A stretch of DNA of 64,000 nucleotides from JAADJA01 sp963840975 (GTDB taxonomy: Bacteria > Bacteroidota > Bacteroidia > Bacteroidales > JAADJA01): assembly GCA_963840975.1 (NCBI GenBank), contig CAWJBC010000017.1, positions 248,001-312,000 of the forward strand. Reading direction: 5' to 3'. Shown piece by piece: positions 42,279 through 51,082 of the stretch (within the stretch, counting starts at the first letter, position 1; each line of letters starts with the position of its first letter). The notes beneath the pieces are model-generated. The model was not told where the DNA came from. It was given only the letters and a program-made list of their open reading frames with translations, and searched no databases. Position numbers and translations under genes: made by a program.

Positions 42279-43331
42279 ATGTTTCAGGTTTATTACAAAA
42301 AATACATCCTTCAATTTAAACAACCCTCCGGCACTTCAAGAGGTATTCTTACTGAAAAAGTTTCATGGTTCATTTTTTTAAATAACAATCAGCGACCGGA
42401 AATAACCGGTATCGGCGAATGCGGACCATTGAAGGGATTGAGCATTGACGATCGAATGGATTATGAGAATAAATTGTCTGAAGTTTGCAACAACATTGGA
42501 AACTATGTTGATCAAAAAGAAGGTTTAAATGAGTTTCCTTCCATACGTTTTGGAGTTGAAATGGCTTTACTGGATTATAACCATGGAGGGCAGAAAATTC
42601 TTTTCCCATCTGCTTTTACAATTGGAAAAGATTCCATTTCTATCAATGGACTTGTTTGGATGGGCAGTTATGATGAAATGCGGAAGCAGGTCAAAAAAAA
42701 AATCGAATTGGGTTATGGCTGTATAAAACTCAAGATCGGAGCCATTGATTTTGAAAATGAGTTGCAACTGATCCGGTCAATTCGCAAAGAGTTTTCTTCA
42801 TCACAAATTGAAATCAGGATAGATGCCAATGGGGCTTTCAATCCAGAAGAAGCATCAGAAAAGCTGAAACGGCTTTCAGAATTTGAGCTTCACTCAATCG
42901 AACAACCCATCCGTCAGAATCAATGGGAAGCAATGGCAGAACTTTGCGCTACTTCACCTATTCCCATTGCACTTGATGAGGAACTGACCGGGATTGTTGA
43001 TTTGCACAGGAAACTTAAGTTGCTTGAGGAAATCAAACCACAGTATATCATTCTTAAACCGAGTCTTTTGGGAGGATTTAAAGCTACCGAAGAATGGATT
43101 GACCTTGCCAAAGAAAAGCAAATCGGGTGGTGGGTTACCTCTGCTTTGGAATCAAATATTGGTCTTAATGCCATTGCCCAATGGACATACACACTTGAGA
43201 ATAAGATGCCACAAGGTTTGGGCACGGGACAGCTTTACATAAATAATTTTGAATGTCCGTTAAGAATTAGTAACGGCAGATTATTTTCAAAACCTGAAGA
43301 AACATGGGATTTAACAACCCTTTGGGCATGA
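42279..43331 (+). CDS. menC: o-Succinylbenzoate synthase MenC
   Basis: A 350-residue enolase-superfamily dehydratase. The acid/base Lys is in CIKLKIGAIDFE (KxK). Metal ligands follow in IRIDANGAF, HSIEQPI and ALDEEL, and the second Lys is in YIILKPSLLGG. It forms o-succinylbenzoate. Its stop TGA overlaps the ATG of menE (ATGA). Lack of an obvious menH (which would act just before it) in this operon is noted. Confidence 0.92.
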   Translation: MFQVYYKKYILQFKQPSGTSRGILTEKVSWFIFLNNNQRPEITGIGECGPLKGLSIDDRMDYENKLSEVCNNIGNYVDQKEGLNEFPSIRFGVEMALLDYNHGGQKILFPSAFTIGKDSISINGLVWMGSYDEMRKQVKKKIELGYGCIKLKIGAIDFENELQLIRSIRKEFSSSQIEIRIDANGAFNPEEASEKLKRLSEFELHSIEQPIRQNQWEAMAELCATSPIPIALDEELTGIVDLHRKLKLLEEIKPQYIILKPSLLGGFKATEEWIDLAKEKQIGWWVTSALESNIGLNAIAQWTYTLENKMPQGLGTGQLYINNFECPLRISNGRLFSKPEETWDLTTLWA

Positions 43332-44425
43332 ATAACAACAGGTATAATAAAATTACGATCAATGGTGAAGTTTTAGAAAGAAATGACTTGGTATCTTTTT
43401 GCCGGCATAAACTTTCTGATCGCGATCTTCCTGTTTGGGAAGATGCCATATACCGGTTTATTCAGGATTGGGTTTCGCCCCTACAAATTATCAATGTTAA
43501 AACTTCCGGCTCAACCGGCTCTCCAAAGTGGATTGAGGTTAAAAAAGAGAAAATGATCCAAAGCGCTTTGATGACAGGGGAGTACTTCCAACTAGAAAAG
43601 AAAGACAGGGCGTTTCTTTGCCTTCCGGTTGATTATATTGCCGGAAAAATGATGGTCGTCAGAGCGTTTGTCCTTGGGCTAAACCTCATTCCAGTTGAAC
43701 CATGCGGAAATCCCCTTGAAAAAACCAACGAACCATTTGACTTTGCGGCAATGACTCCAATGCAGGTCTGCAATATTTTGGATGATAAAGATGGAATTGA
43801 AAAACTGAATGGGATTAGAAAACTCATCATTGGAGGATCTGATATAAATCAGGAGCTTTTGGAGAAAATCGGAGAACTAAAAAATGAAACCTGGCAAACT
43901 TATGGAATGACTGAAACACTTACACATGTTGCAGTCAGAAAATTGAATCCTCCCGGTATATCTGAAAATTATCAGGCATTGCCCGGTGTCAGTTTCCAAA
44001 AGGATGACAGGGATTGCCTTGTAATTCATGCGCCGCAATTAAGTGAAGAAAAGATCATTACCAACGATATTGTGAAATTGAAAAGTGACACAGACTTCAG
44101 TTTTATCGGCAGATACGACAACATAATCAATTCGGGTGGCATTAAAATTTCGCCTGAAGCAATAGAATCGAAACTAACGCCTTTCATTGACTGCCGGTTT
44201 ATTATTGCCGGTTATCCTGACAAAAAGTTAGGACAGAAATTAGCTCTGATCGCGGAAGGCGAAGGATTAAACCCCATAATTCTTGATGAACTGGCTCAAA
44301 AAGCAGGTCTTTCAAAGTATGAAATTCCAAAACTGGTGATTTATGTCCCAGCTTTTCCTCTGACCGAGAGCGGAAAAATTATGAGAAATAAGGTTATAGA
44401 GAATCTTAATACAGGACTGGAATGA
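43328..44425 (+). CDS. menE: o-Succinylbenzoate-CoA ligase MenE
   Basis: An AMP-forming ligase of about 365 residues that activates o-succinylbenzoate. The ATP loop is KTSGSTGSPKWIEVKK. Other family motifs seen are WQTYGMTETLTHVA, then FIGRYDNIINSGGIKISPEAIE and the C-terminal Lys region LTESGKIMRNKV. The ATG at 43328 overlaps the menC stop; a start eight codons upstream (43304) is also open but would reach into menC. It is shorter than E. coli MenE (451), as is usual in Bacteroidota. It is the last gene of the operon. Confidence 0.92.
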   Translation: MNNNRYNKITINGEVLERNDLVSFCRHKLSDRDLPVWEDAIYRFIQDWVSPLQIINVKTSGSTGSPKWIEVKKEKMIQSALMTGEYFQLEKKDRAFLCLPVDYIAGKMMVVRAFVLGLNLIPVEPCGNPLEKTNEPFDFAAMTPMQVCNILDDKDGIEKLNGIRKLIIGGSDINQELLEKIGELKNETWQTYGMTETLTHVAVRKLNPPGISENYQALPGVSFQKDDRDCLVIHAPQLSEEKIITNDIVKLKSDTDFSFIGRYDNIINSGGIKISPEAIESKLTPFIDCRFIIAGYPDKKLGQKLALIAEGEGLNPIILDELAQKAGLSKYEIPKLVIYVPAFPLTESGKIMRNKVIENLNTGLE

Positions 44426-44457
44426 TCCTCGACTAGACATCGAAAATCAAATAAAAA

Positions 44458-44485
44458 TTGTGGTATGACTGTTTTTTTATCTTTG
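44458..44485 (+). promoter_or_regulatory. Promoter of manC
   Basis: TTG (44458-44460), 17 bp, then TATCTTTG (44478-44485), with the ATG 30 bp further on. This shows that manC is a new transcription unit after the men operon. Confidence 0.55.
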
Positions 44486-44514
44486 CAAATTATTTTATTA
44501 AAAATCAGTAAAAT

Positions 44515-45606
44515 ATGAATCAAAACAATTATTGCATTATCATGGCAGGCGGGATTGGCGCAAGATTCTGGCCCATGAGTAAGACTTCACGCCCAAAACA
44601 GTTCATTGATATTCTGGGGACAGGAAAAACACTTATTCAGCAGACTTTCGATCGTTTTTTAAAGGTGTGCCCAAAAGAGAACATTTACATCGTTACCAAT
44701 GATATTTACAAGGATCTTGTAATGCAGCAGCTTGGTGGGATATCTGAAAACCAGGTGTTGTGTGAGCCGATGCGCAGAAATACAGCGCCCGCTATCGCTT
44801 ATGCAGCATATAAGATCTACAAAATAAATCCGGATGCCAACCTGGTTGTTGCTCCATCTGATCACATTATTTTGAAGGAAGATGTCTTCACCGATGTCAT
44901 TCTCTCGGCGTTGAATGCCGCTTCTTCAAATGACTGGTTGCTCACCCTGGGGATCACTCCTTCACGTCCTGATACCGGCTATGGTTACATCCAATTCTCT
45001 GAATCCAGACCCTTTGAAGCAGACGAAAGAATTAAAAAAGTGAAAACATTTACTGAAAAGCCAAACCTGGAATTAGCCAGAACGTTTTTGGAAAGTGGGG
45101 ACTTTTTATGGAATTCCGGGATATTTGTCTGGTCGCTGAAAAGCATACTTAATGCATTCAACCTGCACCTTCCGGATGTAAATGCTATCTTTCAGGAAGG
45201 ATTGTCAAATTATGCAACAGGTTCTGAATCCGATTTCATAAACCGGACTTATCCGATATGCAAAAATATTTCCATTGACTATGGTGTTATGGAAAAGGCT
45301 GATAATGTTTACGTACTGGCTTCTGATTTTGGCTGGTCCGACCTCGGAACGTGGGGTTCACTGTTCGATACACGTGTCAGGGATGAAAATAACAATGCAA
45401 TTGTGGGCGATAACGTGATGACATTCGGTTCAAAAAATTGCATAGTCAATATGCCCTCAGATAAACTTGTTGTTTTACAGGGTCTGGATGATTATATCGT
45501 TGTAGAGGATGAAGGTATTTTGCTTGTTTGTCGAAAAAGCGACGAGCAGCATATCCGAGAAATTGTAAACGAAGTCAAAGTGAGTAAAGGAGAAAAATTT
45601 GTTTAA
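44515..45606 (+). CDS. manC: Mannose-1-phosphate guanylyltransferase
   Basis: A 363-residue nucleotidyltransferase making GDP-mannose from GTP and mannose 1-phosphate. MAGGIGARFWPMSKTSRPKQF is the nucleotide-binding signature with the catalytic Lys. Then come CEPMRRNTAPAIAYA, APSDHII, GYGYI, and FTEKPN with ENFLWNSGIF-like residues. The cupin-type isomerase domain of bifunctional AlgA/ManC is absent, so this is a single-function enzyme. Its product feeds cell-surface glycans. The S46 peptidase gene follows 20 bp downstream and may be cotranscribed. Confidence 0.93.
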   Translation: MNQNNYCIIMAGGIGARFWPMSKTSRPKQFIDILGTGKTLIQQTFDRFLKVCPKENIYIVTNDIYKDLVMQQLGGISENQVLCEPMRRNTAPAIAYAAYKIYKINPDANLVVAPSDHIILKEDVFTDVILSALNAASSNDWLLTLGITPSRPDTGYGYIQFSESRPFEADERIKKVKTFTEKPNLELARTFLESGDFLWNSGIFVWSLKSILNAFNLHLPDVNAIFQEGLSNYATGSESDFINRTYPICKNISIDYGVMEKADNVYVLASDFGWSDLGTWGSLFDTRVRDENNNAIVGDNVMTFGSKNCIVNMPSDKLVVLQGLDDYIVVEDEGILLVCRKSDEQHIREIVNEVKVSKGEKFV

Positions 45607-45626
45607 TCATATTAATTATTGAAAAA

Positions 45627-47849
45627 ATGAGAAAGTTATTTTTTGTTTTTGTAGTTCTTGTTACAGTTTACAGACCTCTTGTAAAGGCTGATGAAGGCAT
45701 GTGGCTTCCCCTCTTCATTGAGCGTCTTAATTACGTAGATATGCAGAAAATGGGACTTCAGCTTACCGCTGAAGAAATCTACAGTGTCAACAACTCCAGC
45801 ATCAAAGATGCGATCGTTCAGTTTGGCGGAGGCTGCACCGCCGAAGTTATCTCTGACCAGGGATTGCTGCTCACCAACCATCACTGCGGATATAGCCGAA
45901 TTCAGGCACATTCTTCACTTGAACACGATTATCTTTCCAATGGATTTTGGGCAGAGACTTTAGAAGATGAACTACCCAATCCGGGATTGTCGGTTTCATT
46001 CCTGGTAAGGATTGAGGATGTCACTGCCAGGGTTCTTGCAGAAGTTACAGCTATAATGACGGAAAATGAACGAAGCGAAAAAGTAAATGCCATTTCAGAA
46101 ACGATAAAGAATGAAGCTACGGATGGAAACCATTATAAAGCCTCCGTTCGGGGTTTTTATGAAGGCAATGAGTATTATCTTTTTGTTTATGAAATTTACA
46201 CAGATGTGAGATTGGTCGGCGCCCCACCATCATCTATTGGGAAATTTGGAGCAGATACTGATAACTGGATGTGGCCCCGACATACGGGCGATTTTTCAAT
46301 CTTCAGAATTTATTCGGATAAAGGTGGTAAGCCGGCTGATTATTCCAAAGACAACATTCCTTTCAAACCCAAACATTCGCTCCCGGTTTCCATTGCCGGT
46401 GTTCAGAAAGGCGATTTTTCGATGATCATGGGTTATCCCGGTGGAACGGAAAGGTATATGACTTCCTTTGGTGTGAAAATGGCATTGGAAATCCATAATC
46501 AAACCGTGGTTGATATTCGTGACAAGAAACTGAAAATTATGATGGACGACATGCAGGCCGACCAGGGTATCCGAATCAAATATGCGTCTAAACATGCACG
46601 CACATCCAACTATTGGAAATACTACATCGGACAAACAAAGGGTTTGAAAAGACTAAAGGTTTATGATAAAAAAGTTGCCCTTGAAAAGGAATTTACAGAT
46701 TGGGTAAATATGAGTTCCGAAAGAAAAGAGAAGTATGGTAACGCTCTCACCGATATTTCAGAAGCTTACAAGCAATTGACCGCCTATGAATTGGTTTCAG
46801 TTTATCAGTCGGAAGCAATCCGCGGAGGCAGTGAGATTTTAAACTATGCTGGTTCATTTTCCGCCTTGAAAAAAGAACTTTCGGAAAAAGAGATAAGCCA
46901 GGAAAAAGTTGACAAACTGGTCGCTCAACTTAAAGAAAGAGCCACTTCATATTTTAAAGATTATAATGCTCCTACCGACCAAAAATTATTGGCTGCCATG
47001 CTTGATATGTATTACAAAAATGTCCCTGAAAGTCAACAACCCGAATATTTAAAATCGGTTGCTTCAAAGTACAAAGGCAACTTCGGATTATTCGCCGAAA
47101 AGGTATTCCAGTCCTCCGCTTTTGTCAGCCAGCAAAGAGTTGAAGCGTTTTTACAGAACCCTTCAGCCAAAGCCATTGATAAAGATATAGCCTATCAAAC
47201 AGCCAAATCAATGAATAATTATTATACTGAGCAAATCCGTCCCAAATTGATGGATGCTTATGATTTACTGGACAAGGGAAACAGGGCATTTATTGCAGGA
47301 TTAAGGGAAATGAAAGCGGATAAAAAATTCTACCCTGATGCCAATTCCACTATGCGATTAACCTATGGACAAGTGCTGGATTATTATCCCGCAGATGCGA
47401 TTCACTATAAATATTTCACAACCCTCAGCGGAGTGATGCAGAAAGAAGATCCCGACAACTGGGAATTTGTTGTTCCAGAAAAACTCAAAGAACTGTACAA
47501 AAATAAAGATTTCGGGAAATACGGTGAGGGAGGAGAATTAAAAGTTTGTTTCCTTACCAACCACGACATAACCGGTGGAAATTCAGGAAGCCCTGTATTA
47601 AACGGAAAAGGTGAATTGATCGGACTTGCATTCGATGGTAACTGGGAAGCCATGAGCGGCGACATTGCATATGAGCCTGAACTGCAACGAACCATTAATG
47701 TTGACATCAGGTATGTTCTGTTCATCATTGATAAATTTGCCGGCGCTAAAAGGCTGATTGATGAAATGAATATTGTTTCCAACCGGGTACTACCCAATAA
47801 AGAACTGATGGAAAAACGGGAATTAATCAAGGAGGATGTTAAATTTTAA
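45627..47849 (+). CDS. S46 dipeptidyl-peptidase (DPP7-like)
   Basis: A 740-residue periplasmic serine exopeptidase that releases dipeptides from peptides. After a signal peptide, ADEGMWLP starts the mature enzyme. The chymotrypsin-like triad is suggested by H85 in TNHHCGY, an Asp in PRHTGDF and S653 in TGGNSGS. Residue 18 after the Ser is G671 (AFDGNWEA). In this family Gly there marks DPP7 (apolar P1 residues) and Arg marks DPP11 (acidic P1). So DPP7-like specificity is predicted. Length fits. Such enzymes supply peptides to protein-fermenting Bacteroidota. Confidence 0.92.
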   Translation: MRKLFFVFVVLVTVYRPLVKADEGMWLPLFIERLNYVDMQKMGLQLTAEEIYSVNNSSIKDAIVQFGGGCTAEVISDQGLLLTNHHCGYSRIQAHSSLEHDYLSNGFWAETLEDELPNPGLSVSFLVRIEDVTARVLAEVTAIMTENERSEKVNAISETIKNEATDGNHYKASVRGFYEGNEYYLFVYEIYTDVRLVGAPPSSIGKFGADTDNWMWPRHTGDFSIFRIYSDKGGKPADYSKDNIPFKPKHSLPVSIAGVQKGDFSMIMGYPGGTERYMTSFGVKMALEIHNQTVVDIRDKKLKIMMDDMQADQGIRIKYASKHARTSNYWKYYIGQTKGLKRLKVYDKKVALEKEFTDWVNMSSERKEKYGNALTDISEAYKQLTAYELVSVYQSEAIRGGSEILNYAGSFSALKKELSEKEISQEKVDKLVAQLKERATSYFKDYNAPTDQKLLAAMLDMYYKNVPESQQPEYLKSVASKYKGNFGLFAEKVFQSSAFVSQQRVEAFLQNPSAKAIDKDIAYQTAKSMNNYYTEQIRPKLMDAYDLLDKGNRAFIAGLREMKADKKFYPDANSTMRLTYGQVLDYYPADAIHYKYFTTLSGVMQKEDPDNWEFVVPEKLKELYKNKDFGKYGEGGELKVCFLTNHDITGGNSGSPVLNGKGELIGLAFDGNWEAMSGDIAYEPELQRTINVDIRYVLFIIDKFAGAKRLIDEMNIVSNRVLPNKELMEKRELIKEDVKF

Positions 47850-47958
47850 TTTTGTTAAGAATTTTTAAAAGCCTAAGTTGCAGATAAACAAAAGAAGAGT
47901 TTAAACCGGTTTGAGGACTAAGCCTGAAACTTTGAACCTTAAACTTGAAACCATCCTC

Positions 47959-48510
47959 CTACCATTGATCGTCTTTGGCGGCAGGTTTCGGCTTCATCCC
48001 TGCTTTTAAACTTTCGATCCATGACTTTGCAAATTCGTCAACCTGCTTCAGGTAGCTATCCCAGGAGGGATTGTATTGCTGGTCATCTTTGTTCATCCAT
48101 TTTTCAACGGGAATTTTGGAAGCCTGCCGAAAAACAAAATTGGTCATGTTGTACCTGTACCTGCCATCCTTAAATTCAAGGGTGAATTCATACTGGATCA
48201 CACCGGCATCAGTCTGATTTCCTTCGGCATCGGTATTTTTAATTTTAAAACGGTGCAATCCTTCAATTTTTCCGGTTTGAGGATCACGAACTTTTGTCAC
48301 ATCCACCGGGTTTGGATAATACTCATTGATCCAGCCTATGGCACGGTTAAAAAATTCTTGTGGCGTTCCTTCTTCCTGTACTACTTCCTGGTAAGTGATA
48401 AGTTTTGTCACGTCATCTATGGGAAGTCCGGATGACATTGTTTGCTGTGCGGAAAGGTTAATAACCCAAATTACTAATCCAAATAATATTAATGTTAGTT
48501 TGTTCGTCAT
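47959..48510 (-). CDS. DUF4468 secreted protein
   Basis: A 183-residue exported protein with signal peptide ending at NLSAQ. The DUF4468 (TBP-like fold) pattern is seen in TYQEVVQEEGTPQEFFNRAIGWI, then GVIQYEFTLEFKDGRYRYNMTNF, then a Lys/Trp-rich tail. The family is common in Bacteroidota periplasm or lipoproteins, with unknown role. It follows the groEL terminator and is convergent with the S46 peptidase gene. Confidence 0.85.
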   Translation of the reverse strand: MTNKLTLILFGLVIWVINLSAQQTMSSGLPIDDVTKLITYQEVVQEEGTPQEFFNRAIGWINEYYPNPVDVTKVRDPQTGKIEGLHRFKIKNTDAEGNQTDAGVIQYEFTLEFKDGRYRYNMTNFVFRQASKIPVEKWMNKDDQQYNPSWDSYLKQVDEFAKSWIESLKAGMKPKPAAKDDQW

Positions 48511-48565
48511 GTGAAAAATTTTAGTTGAATAACGATGTTTTGTATGAAATTATATTTTCAAAAAT

Positions 48566-48597
48566 AAAAAACCCCTCATGAAGGAGAGGGGTTTTTT
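48566..48597 (-). terminator. Terminator of groES-groEL
   Basis: AAAAAACCCCTC and GAGGGGTTTTTT pair perfectly around an eight-base loop, with T-runs on both strands. It lies 24 bp after the groEL stop. Confidence 0.92.
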
Positions 48598-48620
48598 AAT
48601 ATTTCGGTATGAACTTATTT

Positions 48621-50252
48621 TTAATACATTCCGCCCATTCCTCCTGGAGGCATTGCGGGAGGAGGTTGTTTATCATCTTTGTTCTCAACCACAACACATT
48701 CCGTGGTGAGTAACATTCCTGCAATGGAGGCTGCGTTTTCGAGAGCAATACGTGCCACCTTGGTCGGATCAATTACGCCTGATTTCAAAAGGTTCTCATA
48801 TTTGTCAGTCCTTGCATTGTAACCAAAATCACCTTTCCCTTCTTTCACTTTCTGAACTACAACTGAACCTTCCATTCCGGCATTTGCAACTATCGTGCGC
48901 ATGGGTTCTTCCAAAGCTCTGCGAACAATTGCCATTCCTGTCTCTTCGTCTTCATTGTCACCCTTTAGATTTTTTAAGGTTTCAATTGCCCTTAAGTAAG
49001 CAACACCACCACCTGGAATTATACCTTCCTCAATAGCAGCACGGGTAGCATTCAGTGCATCATCAAAGCGGTCTTTTCTTTCCTTCATCTCAACTTCACT
49101 TGCAGCACCTACATAAATTACAGCAACACCACCAGACAATTTAGCCAGTCTTTCCTGTAGTTTTTCTTTATCATAATCCGAAGTGGTCGAATCAATTTGT
49201 GCTTTAATCTGGTTGATCCTGGCCTGAATATCTGATTTTTTGCCTTTACCGCTAACAATGGTAGTATTGTCTTTATCAATGGTAACTTTCTCTGCTAATC
49301 CAAGATTATCCAGAATTGTATCTTCCAGTTTGTAACCTTTTTCTTCGCTGATTACGGTTCCGCCTGTCAATACGGCAATGTCTTCTAGCATTTCTTTTCT
49401 TCTGTCGCCAAATCCGGGAGCTTTAACAGCTACTACTTTTAATCCGCCGCGCAATTTATTTACAACCAATGTTGCGAGCGCTTCGGTTTCAACGTCTTCG
49501 GATATGATGAGCAATGGTCTTCCGGTTTGAACAACCTTTTCCAAAACCGGCAGCAAATCCTTCATCACAGAAATTTTCTTATCGTGAATTAATATGTAAG
49601 GACTTTCGTAAACCGCTTCCATCTTTTCGGTATCGGTAACAAAATAAGGTGAGATATATCCCCTGTCGAATTGCATTCCTTCCACAACATCTACATAAGT
49701 TTCGATACCTTTTGCTTCTTCAATCGTAATAACGCCATCCTTCTTTACCTTAGTCATTGCTTCCGAGATCAGCTTTCCGATTGATGAATCATTATTGGCT
49801 GCTACTGTTGCTACCTGCATAACCTTTTCAGCATTGTCGCCAATTTGTTTTGATTGCTTTTTCAGCGATTTGATAACTTCAACAACAGCTTTATCAATGC
49901 CACGTTTCAGGTCCATTGGATTGGCGCCTGATGTTACATTTTTTAATCCTGTTGTAACGATAGCTTGCGCAAGAACGGTTGCGGTGGTTGTTCCATCACC
50001 GGCAAGGTCATTGGTTTTTGATGCTACCTCTTTCACCAGTTGAGCGCCCATATTCTCTACAGGATCTTTAAGTTCGATCTCTTTTGCAACGGTAACTCCG
50101 TCTTTTGTGATAGTAGGCGATCCATACGATTTTTCAAGGATAACATTCCTGCCCTTAGGACCTAATGTAACTTTAACGGCGTTGGATAACGCATCCACAC
50201 CCGTCTTGAGTGATTCTCTCGCTTTAAGGTCGAAAATAATGTCTTTTGCCAT
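48621..50252 (-). CDS. groL: Chaperonin GroEL (60 kDa)
   Basis: A 543-residue chaperonin forming the 14-mer cage. The start AKDIIFDLKARESLKTGVDAL and KVTLGPKGRNVILEK are standard. The ATPase motif GDGTTTATVLAQAIV and the apical segment follow. The tail ends in a Pro/Gly/Met-rich run (PPAMPPGGMGGMY), the usual disordered C-terminus in this phylum. It is 33 bp downstream of groES, and the pair shares one promoter region. Confidence 0.98.
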   Translation of the reverse strand: MAKDIIFDLKARESLKTGVDALSNAVKVTLGPKGRNVILEKSYGSPTITKDGVTVAKEIELKDPVENMGAQLVKEVASKTNDLAGDGTTTATVLAQAIVTTGLKNVTSGANPMDLKRGIDKAVVEVIKSLKKQSKQIGDNAEKVMQVATVAANNDSSIGKLISEAMTKVKKDGVITIEEAKGIETYVDVVEGMQFDRGYISPYFVTDTEKMEAVYESPYILIHDKKISVMKDLLPVLEKVVQTGRPLLIISEDVETEALATLVVNKLRGGLKVVAVKAPGFGDRRKEMLEDIAVLTGGTVISEEKGYKLEDTILDNLGLAEKVTIDKDNTTIVSGKGKKSDIQARINQIKAQIDSTTSDYDKEKLQERLAKLSGGVAVIYVGAASEVEMKERKDRFDDALNATRAAIEEGIIPGGGVAYLRAIETLKNLKGDNEDEETGMAIVRRALEEPMRTIVANAGMEGSVVVQKVKEGKGDFGYNARTDKYENLLKSGVIDPTKVARIALENAASIAGMLLTTECVVVENKDDKQPPPAMPPGGMGGMY

Positions 50253-50285
50253 ATTCTTATTAATTTAAAGTATTACAAATGATTG

Positions 50286-50564
50286 TTAAATAATTGCATA
50301 AATATCGGATTCTCTCATGATAAGGAAATTTTTTCCTTCATAAGTAATTTCCGTACCTGAGTATTTGCCGTACAGGACGGTATCACCCACCTTAACGGTT
50401 ATTTTTTCATCTTTGGTTCCGGGTCCGATTGCGATAACGGTCCCTTTTTGTGGTTTTTCTTTTGCTGTATCCGGAATAATAATTCCACCAGCGGTTTTCT
50501 GTTCTGCTGAAGCAGGCTCGATCAGTACGCGATCTGCCAACGGTTTAATTTTCATTTTTGCCAT
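50286..50564 (-). CDS. groS: Co-chaperonin GroES (10 kDa)
   Basis: A 92-residue lid protein of GroEL. KIKPLADRVLIEPASAEQKTAGGIIIPD is the N-terminal signature with the mobile loop. GDTVLYGKYSGTEITYEG follows near the end. It precedes groEL in the standard order. An inverted repeat with a nine-base spacer lies 82 bp upstream (50646-50674). Confidence 0.98.
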   Translation of the reverse strand: MAKMKIKPLADRVLIEPASAEQKTAGGIIIPDTAKEKPQKGTVIAIGPGTKDEKITVKVGDTVLYGKYSGTEITYEGKNFLIMRESDIYAII

Positions 50565-50645
50565 AATTATATCAGATTAAATTCTACTTATTATAACTGT
50601 TGATTTAGCTGTTTCGAGCCTGACATATTTTATGCCAAAATAAAA

Positions 50646-50674
50646 AATGTCAGAATTGGTGACATTCTGACATT
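50646..50674. promoter_or_regulatory. Inverted repeat upstream of groES, candidate heat-shock operator
   Basis: AATGTCAGAA (50646-50655) and TTCTGACATT (50665-50674) are perfect 10-bp arms with a nine-base spacer; a further TGACA sits inside. The spacing equals that of CIRCE (N9), but the sequence differs. Another TGACA (minus TGTCA) lies at 50621-50625, between the repeat and groES. Confidence 0.5.
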
Positions 50675-50708
50675 CTAATATTTTAAATACTTTAAAAAAC
50701 GGCTATTG

Positions 50709-51053
50709 CTATTCTTCTTCTGTATTTTCGCCCGGAGGAGGTGTGAAGTTTTCAATCGGCTTTTGATCAGGCAATTCCTTATAAAGCTCTTCAAGTTCAC
50801 TGTCGCCTGTTTGAACCCTGGTTCCGCGTGGAATTACAAAAAGAGAAAACATACTCAGCAACAGAAGTGCAATTGCAAGTGTCCAGGTTGATTTCTCCAG
50901 GAAATCAGCAGTTTTTCTTACCCCCATAAACTGGTTGGAAGATGAAAAATTTGAAGCCAGACCACCGCCTTTGGAGCTTTGAACCAAAACAATGAGGGTC
51001 AATAAGACACACGTTAGAATAATTAAAATACCGACAAAAACATAGATTCCCAT
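50709..51053 (-). CDS. secG: Preprotein translocase subunit SecG
   Basis: A 114-residue inner-membrane subunit of SecYEG. The first helix (VFVGILIILTCVLLTLIVLVQ) is followed by the SecG motif SSKGGGLASNFSSSNQFMGVRKTADFLEK and a second helix (TLAIALLLLSMFSLFVI). The acidic, Pro-rich tail is common in Bacteroidota. It lies between groES and a TPR-like gene, a conserved neighbourhood in this phylum. Confidence 0.95.
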   Translation of the reverse strand: MGIYVFVGILIILTCVLLTLIVLVQSSKGGGLASNFSSSNQFMGVRKTADFLEKSTWTLAIALLLLSMFSLFVIPRGTRVQTGDSELEELYKELPDQKPIENFTPPPGENTEEE

Positions 51054-51082
51054 ATAGCTTTATTATTTATGAACGAATTTAT

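Noticed and set aside
50646..50674. CIRCE element for HrcA
   Set aside because: Spacing is the same but the arms do not match TTAGCACTC; calling it CIRCE would be wrong.
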